NCBI GenBank assembly: GCA_003427395.1
Contig: BFEA01000085.1
Span: forward strand, 330,748 to 394,747
Source: Chara braunii
Lineage: Eukaryota > Streptophyta > Charophyceae > Charales > Characeae
DNA length: 64,000 bases
Direction: 5' to 3'
A model generated the notes under the pieces. The model was not told the DNA's origin. It worked only from the letters and a program-made list of their open reading frames with translations, and ran no database searches. Below are positions 31,250 to 41,632 of this stretch, piece after piece. A program made the position numbers and the translations under genes. The stretch's first letter is position 1, and each line of letters opens with the position of its first letter.

Positions 31250-31440
31250 TTGATAGACGGAAGATAGGGATCAATAGTCTAAGACTCGTCCCCCTGCCAA
31301 ATACTAAGATGAGGCTTGACAACATGTTGTACAGATATTTGAATATCTTAGTAAATGACATGAAAGTTTGAGCTCTAGTGAACTCCGGGGCTGAGATGGT
31401 GTTGATGTCCTCAGCCACGATGAGGTAATGTGGATTCGGG
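31250..31440 (+). pseudogene. Retropepsin remnant of element C, catalytic Asp changed to Asn
   Basis: Around 31,370-31,420 the plus strand reads 'ALVNSGAEMVLMSS'. Retropepsins have Asp-Ser/Thr-Gly-Ala here; the Asp codon is AAC (31,381-31,383), one G-to-A change from GAC. A TGA three codons earlier and a TAG a few codons later break the frame. This is the same substitution as in the protease of element A. Confidence 0.7.
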
Positions 31441-31693
31441 ATAGATAAGAAAGTTAACCATCAACTATCAAATATAGCCAGATTCCTGCCCTTAAAAATG
31501 ATTCATTGATGATATGCCTATTCGAAATGAAACCTTATGGATCGAGATTCTTAGGTTTGTAGTTTCTAAATTGGATAACGACTGCATCATTTTGGACCCA
31601 TAGGATGAAGGCTTGTGTGTTCTTTGGTCATGATGGGGCAGTCTCACTCTCTCCAAGACCCTACGACTGGTCAATAACATAATTTTGTGATAA

Positions 31694-32222
31694 GTGATAG
31701 GTATCATCCTCGTCATCATCATTATGTTAACTCCCTTGAGTATAGGATCCGACAAACTGATAGACGAAGTACGAGCAAAGTTGAAAAAGAGTGAGATAAT
31801 GGACGAGAAGACAACAGTTGAAGTAAATGATATTGGAAAGATGCTCAACCTCCTAGATAAAGCCAAGAAGTTAGGCGACACGAGAGAGATGGAGGGATTC
31901 AAGGATGTTGTGAGGGTAGCAAAAACTTGTACGATGCAACTCACCTTCTCTGCGACTAAGCCTTTTTTTAAAAACAGTCACCGAATCTAAGAGGAAGTAT
32001 AAGCACAAAGGCATTAAGAAAAATTTGATGGCGGTTCTCGTTGAGAAAGATTATAATGAGGCATTAGAAAAGGAAAAAAAAAAAATCAAGGAATTGAGAG
32101 AGGCTGCATTAAGAGGGGGAAATGTTACCCTAGAGAGGTTTAAGATAATGAGGGTTGAAGATGATGATTTCCTTCAGCCTTTAGAGAAAGACTTTATCTG
32201 CAATTTGTGTCAAAAGTGGTAG
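31694..32222 (+). pseudogene. Protease-RT linker of element C
   Basis: Two ORFs (31,694-31,990 and 32,025-32,222) with charged, probably helical sequence ('MLNLLDKAKKLGDTREMEG', 'LEKEKKKIKELREAAL'). They end with 'FICNLCQKW' just before the RT N-terminal region. No catalytic motif. They are assigned by position only. Confidence 0.5.
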
Positions 32223-32243
32223 AGGGGACGACTGAACATTGAC

Positions 32244-33060
32244 ATGATCAAAATGGTCAAAATCTTGACCGTCCCTCACCCTCCTTGGAACGACAAACCC
32301 ACTAAATATGCTCAGAAAGAAGAAGAAATGATGGAATACCTAAACAAAAAATATTGTCAAACGTCGCGGAACCAGCAGATGACGCTTACGACAATCACTG
32401 ATTTTGCTTTTGGAAGCCAGGCGGAGACCTATGTTGAATACAAAACTTACAAAAGTTGACTTCAGTAACAATCTGCGATGTGGGTAGCTTACCTAACACT
32501 GACTTGTTAGCTGAGTCTTTCGTTGGAAGAAACATCTACTCCCTATTAGACTTATACTCTCGCAATGACCAGTTCCCTATAGACCCTACTAACCGATCGA
32601 TGACCGTCACGCATACCCCTAAAGGCCTCATACAAATGTGTGTGGTGCCACAAGGGTGAACGAATGAGGTCGTGGTTGTCCACGAGATATGCTGAAGGTC
32701 ATGGAGGATATATGTCTAGATATTACGCTCCCATACATTGATGACAATCCGGTTAAAGAACCGAAGGGAAAAGATGAGACATGTTAGCTGAGTCTTTCGT
32801 TGGAAGAAATATCTACTCCCTAATAGACGTATACTCTCGCAATGACCAGTTCCTTATAGACCATACTAACCGATTGATGACCGCCACGCATACCCCTAAA
32901 GGCCTCATAGAAATGTGTGTGGTGCCACAAGGGTGGACGAATGAGGTCGTGGTTGTCCACGAGATATGCTGAAGGTCATGGAGGATATATGTTTATAGGT
33001 TACGCTCCCGTACATTGATGACAATCCGGTTAAAGAACCGAAGGAAAACGATAAGACTTT
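32244..33060 (+). pseudogene. Reverse transcriptase fingers/palm of element C, with duplicated palm
   Basis: The N-terminal RT start is visible as 'TVPHPPWNDKPTKYAQKEEE'. The palm follows: 'FVGRNIYSLLDLYSRNDQF' (motif A Asp), 'TPKGLIQMCVVPQG' and the catalytic box 'PYIDDNPVKEP'. The palm, from 32,504 to 32,780, is repeated in tandem at 32,781-33,057, giving two YIDD boxes (32,734-32,745 and 33,011-33,022). Motif-bearing frames are interrupted by TGA/TAG codons in both copies. This cannot encode a working RT. Confidence 0.8.
32504..33057 (+). repeat. 277-bp tandem duplication spanning the RT catalytic box
   Basis: Unit 1 (32,504-32,780) and unit 2 (32,781-33,057) share 'ttagctgagtctttcg' at 32,507 and 32,784 and stay alignable to 'ttaaagaaccgaagg'. 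They differ at scattered bases only, for example TGA in unit 1 versus TGG in unit 2 after 'CVVPQG'. So the duplication is old enough to have diverged. Confidence 0.9.
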
Positions 33061-33061
33061 A

Positions 33062-33830
33062 GTGGATGGTCGAGTCAGGCGGTTTGTACGGGCACATGCG
33101 CAGGGAGTGGCGAAAGTGCTGGAAAAATTGACCAAGTACAACCTAACTGCTAGTGGGCCGAAGTCGCCATTGTTCCAAAGAGATGTAACAATATTGGGTT
33201 TTAGGTGTTTCCTAAAGGGAAGGAGCCCTGATCCGAAGAAAGTGGACAAGATCATGAGCTGGGCTATGTCTCTAAAAACGGTTGGGGAAGTAAAAAGTTT
33301 CCTAGGGGTCTGTGGTTTCTGGCGGATCTTCATTCCGGGGTTTGTCAGGATAGCAGAACCCCTTAGAATGATCGTGCGACAAGGAGCTAGCCTAGAGTGG
33401 TCTGATAAAAGAGAGATGGCAACTCGAACACTTCAAGATAAGCTAAGAGACGATGGGGTTGTACTAAGGGTACCATACTTCGACGATGAAAGAGATAGAC
33501 CCTTCATCATCGAGGCCATTGACGGTCCGAGGCCACTTAGGTTCCAGAGCCGTAACCTTAATTTGGTTGAGAGAGACTATATTCAGTTCAGGAAGAAACT
33601 TCTGACAATTCTACATTGTCTCAAAGTGTTCAGACACTATGTTGTGGGACGAAGGTTCATCCTAAGAACGGATTCCACGACGGTGATAAGAATTGTAAAG
33701 AGGCACCAGCAGGTGGATGCCACGGTCAGTAGGTGGATAACTCATATATAGACGTATGATTTTGTATAAAAGGTACCTACTTGCAAGAATCAGGCCGATG
33801 AGTTGAGCCGCATGGAGTGAGGGTCAATAG
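33062..33830 (+). pseudogene. RT thumb/connection and RNase H of element C
   Basis: A 229-residue frame (to 33,751). It has the RT connection ('LGVCGFWRIFIPGFVRIAE') and RNase H ('RPFIIEAIDGPRPLRFQSR', 'LVERDYIQFRKKLLTILHC', 'RRFILRTDSTTV'). The segment between 'AIDG' and 'PRPLRF' is shorter than in related elements, so an internal deletion is likely. The usual Glu in the 'QFKKE' position is Lys. A final Asp is seen downstream in 'QADELSRME' near 33,800, after frame breaks. Confidence 0.8.
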
Positions 33831-34350
33831 ATAAGGAATTTCTTGAGGAAGCGCCCTTCATCGAGGAGTTCCTTACGGAAGACGATGATGGAGGGTTATC
33901 TCCTGTCCCCAGTTGCTATACGGTTTCAACCAAAATAACCAAAAGAAAAAACTCAAGGGGAGAAAAGGAAGATCCCTACTTCCACTAGCTGCTTACTTGA
34001 GAGGATGAGGAGAAAGGATGGTATGGGATGGTAGAACAAGCCGCTGTTGCAGCTCATGAGCTGCCAGAGAGTTCAAAGATGACTGAACGACGATTAAATG
34101 AGATAGGAGATGAATTAGATTATCAGGAGCAACGTGAGGATATTGAAGGAAAGCAGAAAATAAGAATATGATGGAGCGTATAAAATCGTTGGTGTGGTAA
34201 TGAACAGTAATCAGTTGGACGAATTCTACCATGAGAGGACAAAAATGACTTTAGGTTACGTAGGGGTCACATTTTTGTAGATGTTAAGACTGGACTGCCA
34301 CCTTTTAGAGTGGTGTGTGGTAAGGAAAGACAATTAGAGGTGATCGTGCG
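33831..34350 (+). other. RNase H to integrase linker of element C
   Basis: A/G-rich, coding-like composition with frequent stops. No motif. It links the last RNase H Asp to the integrase zinc finger. Confidence 0.4.
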
Positions 34351-34602
34351 ATGCATGAAAGTCTAGCAGGGGTTCATAGGGGTGTTGATGCTATATACTA
34401 CAAAGTATCCCGACTATATCGTTGGGCTGGTCTAAAGGATATGGTTATGAGATATTGTAAGTCATGTGGAGCATGTCAGAAAATGTCAATTATGAGATTG
34501 ATTGAACCCGTATACCTTACTATTCTTGTTGAGCTTGGTGGTACTGTTCACCTTAATCTAATTACTATGTCACCTGATAAGAATGAAATGAATATGTATT
34601 AA
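34351..34602 (+). pseudogene. Integrase zinc finger and start of core, element C
   Basis: An 83-residue frame. 'HESLAGVHRGVDA' and 'YCKSCGACQKMS' supply the His pair (spacing x6) and Cys-x2-Cys of the HHCC domain. It then enters the core, where 'VHLNLITMSP' has Asn (codon 34,555-34,557) at the position of the first catalytic Asp, again one G-to-A change. Confidence 0.75.
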
Positions 34603-34604
34603 AT

Positions 34605-35396
34605 ATGAGAGATAATATGTCTGATTATGACGAGGCAAAAACCATCCGTAAGAAAATAGCAAAGACAATGACAGATTGGATTGAGAAAATCTTTCTACGT
34701 GAGTTCGTGACTGATCAGAGATCAAAGTCCGAACGAGATAGTAAAAAAACTTATGATCAGACTCGGGGTCAGGATCAGATTTGTGACACCATATCATCAT
34801 CAGACAAACGCACCAGTTAAGAGAGGTCACATGACTCTAAAGGATGTTACGTCACAATGGTGTCAAAGTGACTCTAGGAAATAACCATCTTTCTTGAGAG
34901 CGGATATTTATGCTGACAATGTGATTGTCAAACGGACTACGGGTTATGCACCTACTACACTCTGGTACGGTCGCTATGCTACTTCTCCTATTGAGAACCT
35001 GGTTGAGACTTTGACCCATGAGATGCGTGAAGAGTCATACTTCACAGAGGAGTTGCTGAGACTTAGGATCAGACAGATCAAGGAAATAGATGAAACCATA
35101 ATTGAGGTCACAAAGAGGATGTTAGAGAGCAGGTTATCAGATCAGACATGGTGGAACGACTTCAGGTCGAAGATATTGTACTTCTGCAAGATACATCTCT
35201 CGAGACACAGTGAACCAAGAGATTGGAGGGTAGATGGATAAGACCATTCAGGATCGTCAAAGAAGTGGACGGCAAGCCTTATAAGCTAGCAGAGATGAAT
35301 GACATGAACTCCCATTGCATAGTATCTGGCTCCCGACTCCGAAAATTTATACTGAGAAATGCAGATTTGATTCCGAGTCCGGGCAGAATGTTGAGG
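34605..35396 (+). pseudogene. Integrase core remnants and C-terminal domain, element C
   Basis: The frame 34,605-34,820 continues the core; 'FLREFVTDQRSK' likely includes the second catalytic Asp. After several stops, 34,894-35,241 carries 'VIVKRTTGYAPTTLWYGR', the post-Glu region common to Ty3 integrases. From 35,241 another frame reads 'RPFRIVKEVDGKPYKL', a GPF/Y-like module, up to about 35,396. The catalytic Glu region is lost in the broken stretch. No chromodomain follows. Confidence 0.7.
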
Positions 35397-35462
35397 TGAG
35401 ATCAGTGAGCCGTCTAGCTTCGACCTGGACATGTTGGGTCGTGGCTAATGTTCCCTCAGCAT

Positions 35463-36290
35463 AGGTTGGAACAAAGTCAGTGTGCCGCCAACCGTGGGAT
35501 CATTATGTGTTGGGATGTGGTCAGTGTGCCGCAAACTATGTATGATGATTATGTGCTTGGTCGGATGTGGTCAGCATGCCGCCAGCTATGGATGATGATT
35601 ATGTGCTAGGACGTGGCCAGTATGTCGCGAGTTCTATAATATGATTATGTGTTGGGACGTGACCAGTATGCCGCCAACTATGGATGTCGATTATGTATTG
35701 GGACGTGGTCAGTATGTCCCAACTATGGATGATGATTATTTGTTGGGACGTAACCAGTATGCCGCCAGCTATGTATGATGATTATGTGCTGCGACATGAC
35801 CAGTGTGCCGCCAACTATGAATGATGACTATGTGTTGGGACGTGGTCAGTGTGCCGCCAGCTATGTATGATGATTATATGTTGGGACGTATCCAGTATGC
35901 CGCCAACTATTGATGATGATTATTTGTTGGGACGTCACCAGTATGTCGGCAGCTATGTATAATGATTATGTGCTGGGACGTGGACAGTATGATGCCAGGT
36001 ATGGATGTTGATTATGTGTTGGGACGTGGTCATTATGCCGCGAGCTATATATGATGATTATGTGTTGGGACGTGGCCCGTATGCTTCCAGCTATGTATGA
36101 TGATTATGTGTTGGGACGTGGCAAGTATGCCGCCAACTGTGCATGATGATTATGTGATGGGATGTGGTCAGTATGCCATCAACTATGGATGATGATTATT
36201 TGTTGGGATGTGATCACTGTATTGACAGCTATGAATGTTGATTATGTGCAGGGACGTGACCCGTGTGCCGTCAGCTGCAGCTGACAATCA
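35463..36290. repeat. Minisatellite, about 18 copies of a 46-bp unit
   Basis: Consensus by eye: 'tgttgggacgtggtcagtatgccgccaactatggatgatgattatg', given here only in part. Copies run without gaps from about 35,463 to 36,290 and differ by several substitutions each. It begins about 70 bases after the end of the integrase C-terminus of element C, so it may have arisen from the element's 3' UTR. Confidence 0.92.
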
Positions 36291-37486
36291 ACTTGATATG
36301 ATTATGGATGATTACGTTATGATTTCGGAAGCCGGAGCTAGATACGAGCAGCCTATGATGACTCGACTCTAAGTGATGGACTCATGTGTCTGCCGAGCCC
36401 AGATTGACACCAATTTTGTTATGACTGTGGGTTAAATTTTAAATTTCAGTTCATTGCATTGTATCTAGTTTGTCACATGTCAATCTTGGGGACTGCCTGG
36501 GGGATTGAGAGAGTTTATGTGATTTCAGTTCTTGCCTCTGGATCTATTTTTTGGTTTGAATGACATTGTGAAATGAATGGCTGTGAGATGAAGTGAAAAT
36601 ATGGTTTTTTCCTTTCATAAGTCAGCGCTCAATTGATGGGACAACCTTCTCGTAGAATTGCGTCAGAAGGATTGTCTAGCAACATCTGACACAAGATGAT
36701 TAGTTTCTCCTTGAAAGAGGGTGGAACTTGACCCAGTGAAGTGTTCCAGTGGCAAGGGACTCAACATCGCCGGGATGGGGTTCCTCTCCAAATAAGCCTT
36801 CTCGGTTAGGCACTATTAAACTCTTAAGGGATAGGTTGTTATTTGACGTAGTCGATGGAGTGATTTGTCCGACCTTGTGGTTGGGGCGAAGATCACTTAG
36901 CATCGCAGTGGATTGAAACTTGTTGCATTCTTCGTGATGGAAGGGTTGTTCTCGCTGCAGCCTCCAAGTTCTCGCAATGGTTAACCGGTGAGAGTCTAAC
37001 CATAATGACGTTCAATGCGGTGTCAACACTTATGACCTTCATGAAGAAGCAGAGAGTTTCGATTGCGCCTCCTGAGCAAAAGATGATTCCCTGAAGCAGG
37101 AATTCACAAGTTTCGAGGCTAACTGGGTTGGCGGAACATCCAAGTCACCGTGGCTGACAGCTTCGAACCCTAAGGTGGTTAGTCGTTCATGAATCGCCAC
37201 ATGACGATCTAGTCCGCCTGCTGAAAAGGAAGCAGGCATCTTGAGCCTCTCCCAGTCAAAATCCGGGAATTGACCGACAAAAGGTCACACGATTTGCTAG
37301 TGATAAGTTTTCAAAGTGTTGAAAATGCCCTTGTACATGAAAAATGTGCTTCCAATTGGTTAAAAAACCTTCAATCCATTTATGATTTATATAACTTAAG
37401 CATGTGTCCATTATGGCAGCAATTGCACCGAGCTCCGCCGCAGCTCTTACTCTTGCGAGCCTCCATGTAGGAATAAAAAAACACTA
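36291..37486. other. Intergenic stretch between minisatellite and group II RT fragment
   Basis: No long frame. Near 36,480-36,520 'cttggggactgcctgggggattgagagag' resembles a polypurine tract and could mark the 3' LTR of element C, but I see no matching LTR. Sequence from about 37,270 may belong to the same organellar or intron-like insertion as the RT fragment. Confidence 0.4.
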
Positions 37487-37730
37487 AACCTGGGCCATCA
37501 AAGGCGACATAATTAACTGTTTTGATTCTATAGATCACAACGTTATCATGGAAATTATCAAAAAAAAGATTGCATGTGAGAAATTCCTAGCGCTGGTGAA
37601 AGGGTCGCTTAAAGCGGGATACAAAACCAATGTAGGCAAAGTGCATATTTCCGGAACTCCACAAGCTATTACGAGTATGTGCTTCGCACCTCTATTATGT
37701 AAGGTTGTTCTTGACGAACTATTTGGCTGA
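37487..37730 (+). pseudogene. Group II intron-type reverse transcriptase fragment
   Basis: Read from 37,487 the frame gives about 80 residues: 'WAIKGDIINCFDSIDHNVIM', then 'LVKGSLKAGYKTN', then 'GTPQAITSMCFAPLLC' and a TGA. The order 'GDI..CFD.IDH', 'LKAGY' and 'GTPQ' is that of RT domains 2a-4 of group II intron-encoded proteins, as found in plant and algal mitochondria. It is not a retrotransposon RT of the types around it. The canonical Gly-Ser-Pro following GTPQ is disturbed. The likely origin is a nuclear insertion of mitochondrial DNA; a free group II-like element is the alternative. Confidence 0.7.
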
Positions 37731-39960
37731 TCAAGGTGGTAGACTCCTACTATCACTTTAATCGGGTTGTCTCTCGGGAGTCGTGTCTCCAGGGGCATTA
37801 CCTTGGCAACGGACCAAGCCAGGTATCCACAGCCCAACTGGCAACAGGGTCTTTATGACCTCCTAGCCCACTGTTACAAAGCTTAATTGTGAACTCGCTC
37901 TGACTCACCAACCTGGTCTGGTCGGGTGTTGGATGACTCCCCGTACGAGAAGCAAGAGCCGAACGTTAGTCAAGAAGTCAAACGAGTAAACAAAAACTCT
38001 GATATCGACTAATGAGTTTCCGGGCAATGGGTCTACACTCATCGGAGTGAGGGCCTCATAAAGGGGTGTGCGGCTCCCCGTGAGTTGTCCAGAGCAAGGG
38101 CTCCAACGGTGATCAGACCGCCATGACTGGGAATCAGGGCTGACTCTGCTCTGCTTGCCGGGTTGGGTCAACAAAGGAGCCCACCAGGGTAAGCGGGGGC
38201 ACTCTCAGATGGCTGAAAGGTAAGACTCTGCGGGTGAATGCAGAAGGGGTGTTGACAAAGGTCTTTAGGGGAGACTCTTTTCTCGTCCTTTTTTTGGCAT
38301 GACTTGACATCTATTTCGCAGGTACACTACAACCAGGCGAAGACAAAGGGGTTTGGTATGACCTGACAGTGGGCGGCATAGAGCCGACAGACAAAGACAA
38401 AGGGGCTTGGTATGTTCCCTCCTTATGAGCCAACCTTTGATCAAGATGACCTGGATGATCCGAGTTCGATAATTGGTCTCATATCCACCCGTGGCTGAAC
38501 TATAACTGAGATGCTGATGAGGATTATGTTGTATTGATGGTCTGCATGAATGAGATGGACTGACTAGTGATGATGAGATGCGGAGGTCGGAGTGAGACTC
38601 GAGCTGCTAGGCCAAACCTAATGAGGGTTTTGACGTAAGATTGAGACCGATTCAATGATGCAAGGAAACAAAATAGGGTAATGTGATTGGGCTACATGAG
38701 CAGCCATGATCTGAGCCCATTACACAATGCCGTTTGCGTGCGGTGACCGCACCATGCAAGATTGATGAGACTAATCCTTCTTTAATTTTGATGGTGGCTT
38801 GGACCAAAGGTCCATGCCTTGTTGCATGAGCACTCGAACCCTCGCGGGTAAGCACCTTGATGGTTGCGGATGTATTTTATATGATGCCTCTATTTATCAG
38901 ATAGCATACAAGGCCGCACAACTCAAGCTGACATACGAAGAACAACGCAAATATGATGCATAGACAATGGTCGGGCGGCGCAGCTTGATGGACGACGGCT
39001 GGATCCGACACACGTTGCAGTGGCGACGACGCATGGCGAGGTGGCTGTAATAGAACGCGAGCTGGCGAGGATGAGGTTGGGCGAAGGAAGAAGGAGGATA
39101 TGGTGGAGAGTAAGCAATTGAGGGCGGCTCAAAACGAGGAGGCAGAACGTCATAGTGTTGCTCATGTTTATTTGCATATTATGCCATCTTCCCCGGCGAT
39201 GGTGTGAGCTCACGCCGGTCATCTGGATGGTGGCGCAGCCTTACCTCTTCCCATCTCTCCTCTTCTCCTTCCTCCTCCTCTCCTGGCCTCTCCCTCTCTC
39301 GCGTTAGGTCTATTGGTCGGTCGGTCGCTTTTACCTAACGACCACCTCTCCCTCGTCCAACACCCGAACCGCGTGTCTTCGACAACAAGGCAAACCACTG
39401 AGCGATGATAGCGCAGGGGTAACAAAAGTGCAAGCGAGCAGAGAACAACGAAAGCCAGCGATAGTGGCAAAAACACGACAACACTGCACAGTGAGCAACC
39501 GCGAAAATGAATGATAGCAGCGAGATGCTGGCAAGGACCCCAGAAATGGGGTTTGGTATGGTTGTCTTAGGCCGACGCGTCGCATGCACAAAAGTTGACT
39601 CGACGCGGCCAACTGTCCGCGGTCATAGTCAACTAGGCCCTAACGCATCGGTTACAATTTCCCGGGGCCGAGCTCACAAAGAACACGGTATGGCGGTACG
39701 GTCCTCAGGAGTCCTGATCATCTTTGGACTAGACCGTCGTGACCGCGAGAGACAAATTAGTGGGGCCCAGCCTAAACGACACTTGAAATGGACCAAGGGT
39801 TAGTGAGATAATCAAGTTTGTCCGATTGGGACCGGACCCGCACCGCCGCATAACTCGGTCGAAAGAAGAACAGCCCCAAACGGCCGCATAAATGAATAAC
39901 TAAAAAAGGGGTCACATGCTATTTTGGAGGGGGACTGACTCTTTATTTCCCAAAGGCGGG
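37731..39960. other. Intergenic stretch, no gene recognised
   Basis: 37.74-38.25 kb is structured, GC-mixed sequence that could continue the organellar insertion, but I cannot identify an intron domain V with confidence. 38.9-39.6 kb has short minus-strand frames without motifs. No RNA gene seen. Confidence 0.4.
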
Positions 39961-40215
39961 CCTGTCCCAATCCCGTGCTAAAATTAGCACAGTCCCACAC
40001 TATTCTTAGCGTGGGACTAACTGATCGTCTACTTGGACTGGGCCTGCCCCACTCCAGTGCTAAAATTAGCACAGTCCCACGCCATTTTTAGCATGGGACT
40101 GACTGTTCAACTACCTAAGATTGAATGTTCGTGTTCCAAGGTTGGGACTGTGCCAGTCTCGCACTACTTTTAGCGCAGGCCGTGCTAATTTTAGCACGGG
40201 ACTGGCTGTTTGTAT
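39961..40215. repeat. Three 16-bp inverted repeats GTGCTAAAATTAGCAC in an 82-bp array
   Basis: GTGCTAAAATTAGCAC occurs at 39,975-39,990 and 40,057-40,072, and its reverse complement GTGCTAATTTTAGCAC at 40,182-40,197. Arms GTGCTAA/TTAGCAC are perfect around a 2-base centre. Each is followed by 'gtcccac...tta gc.tgggact', a second, longer inverted arrangement (gtcccac / gtgggac). The array abuts the truncated end of gag fragment F. Confidence 0.85.
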
Positions 40216-40239
40216 CCCAAGGGCCGTGCTCAATGCGTC

Positions 40240-41551
40240 AACCGACCGCTTGAAGAATTCACGACGAAGTCCCACGTGAACTTGGTGTAGAGTTTTGCGA
40301 CCTCGACGTCTTCGGTTTGTGCCAGGTGGTTGAGCCACACTTGACCACCGGTGCTGCAAAGGTAAAGAGTTGAGATCTTCGATTCTGGCGGGACTAAGTG
40401 AATGGAGAGCTCGTTGGTGAAGCCCTACCACCAAGTCACGGGGTCTGCCTTGTGGTAGTCATCGAACTTCTCGATGCTGAACTTCGGCATTTTGAATTGT
40501 CTGGGCGTCGTGCTGTTGGAGGTCCCGTTCAGTTGCTGCTGCAGCTGACGCAGGTCAGCTTGTACTTCGGCCATTTGTTGGCTGATGGTCGCCGGCCGCT
40601 GCAACTGTTCAAATTGCCGACGAGCGCTACCAGGTGATCCATTCGTTCCTCCAGCTCGTGGATGGATGGATCGATGCTTGAGGATGCCATGTGCCTGTGC
40701 GGCATGCCATCCTTCTCCAGTTCCTCAAGGCGGGCGTGGAGACTCTTGAGAGTCTCCTCGTAATCTGAAATGATACGTGTCTGCCGAGCGAACTCCACTT
40801 GTTGCCAATTGCAAGTGAGGATGACTTGATGCATGATGTTGGCGAGGGCTGACTTGGTCTGTTCCTCCGCAGTCCGTTCCGTGTGCATCTCCGTCGGAAC
40901 AAAATTCCATTTCTAGAGTGCCGCGGTATGAACGAATTCCTGCTGCATGAGGGCGGATGTGGCATCTTGTCAAGCTTGATTATGGTTGGCAGCTGCTTCA
41001 GCGTGCTGCCGGCGCCGTTGCTCCGCATCACATGCAATGGCGTTGACGCGTGTGGCTTCGGCTGCTGCCTCGCGTCGTCGTTCCTCTTGTACTTGCTGCA
41101 TGTAGGTGGGCAGGCGGGCCATAAAGGCTGTCATTGTCTCACCCTGCTGCTGGACTGGCGCAGCGCCGAGGGCTCTGACAGGTGTCGCAGTGGAACTCAC
41201 CTGCTGGACCTGTGGGATCACGGAGTTTGAGCTGCACACCTCGCGTGGACTGCCGGATGCGGCACTGTCCACCGTGGGGTTGCCCTGTGCCACCATTTCA
41301 GCAGGGAGGGGCAGGGGTAGCTGCTGCTCTGCTGCGGCTGCCCGCCCTTCACGTGCTGCGATGCGATTTGCTGTGTCGGAGCATAAGCTGCGGTTAGCTG
41401 TACTGTGTCGACTGACGCGGCACTGGCTGATGTGGCCCTGCTGCTGACGTGGCACCTGCTGATGTAGCACTTGCTGATGTGGCAGTTGCTGACATGTCAC
41501 TTGCTGACATGGCACTTGCTGATATGTCACTTGCTGACATGGCGCTGCCAT
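40240..41551 (-). pseudogene. gag: Element F: truncated gag of a Ty3-like element
   Basis: From the ATG at 41551 comes a Gln/Val-rich repeat start, then an Ala/Gln/Arg-rich, probably coiled-coil stretch ('LPTYMQQVQEERRREAAAEA'). A TGA near 40,970 is followed in the same frame by another helical part ('LKSLHARLEELEKDG', 'IHELEERMDHLVALVGN'). A frameshift then leads to the gag core from 40,491 ('MPKFSIEKFDDYHKADPV', 'GGQVWLNHLAQTEDVEVAKL'), which has one TAG. It stops at 40,240 without knuckle or pol, so the element is truncated. Gag would form the particle. Confidence 0.75.
41462..41545. repeat. Short tandem repeat in gag F (about 12-bp 'gcacttgctgac' unit)
   Basis: 'cttgctgatgtggca / gttgctgacatgtca / cttgctgacatggca / cttgctgatatgtca / cttgctgacatggcg' repeats in near 15-bp steps, encoding the Gln/Val/Cys-rich N-terminus of gag F. 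Confidence 0.75.
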
Positions 41552-41606
41552 ACTATAAAGAGGGGTGGGAAGAAATCATGCAGGCAGGCAAACATCTGGA
41601 CTGCAA

Positions 41607-41632
41607 TTTCTTTTTTTTTGTTTTGTTTTTTT
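41607..41632. repeat. T-rich tract, poly(A) tail of minus-strand LINE
   Basis: tttcTTTTTTTTTgTTTTgTTTTTTT: on the minus strand an A-rich tail with two interruptions, directly downstream of the LINE 3' UTR. Confidence 0.8.

Larger units (their letters stand above)
29402..35396 (+). mobile_element. Element C: heavily decayed Ty3-like LTR retrotransposon
   Basis: Plus-strand remains in order: gag with a zinc knuckle, protease, an RT N-terminal part, an RT palm that is tandemly duplicated, RNase H, integrase zinc finger, core remnants and a GPF-like C-terminus. The RT/RNase H style ('PHPPWNDKP', 'PYIDDNPVKEP', 'LGVCGFWRIFIPGF') belongs to a different Ty3 lineage from A, B and D. Dozens of stops and frameshifts are present, so it is the oldest or fastest decaying element here. 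It is immediately followed by a 46-bp minisatellite. Confidence 0.85.

Noticed and set aside
35463-36290. CRISPR-like array
   Set aside because: Direct 46-bp repeats are contiguous with no unique spacers, and the window is eukaryotic.
36480-36520. Polypurine-like tract that could mark a 3' LTR of element C
   Set aside because: No sequence matching the putative 5' LTR was found after it.
37740-38250. Possible group II intron RNA domains after the RT fragment
   Set aside because: No convincing domain V hairpin could be identified by eye.
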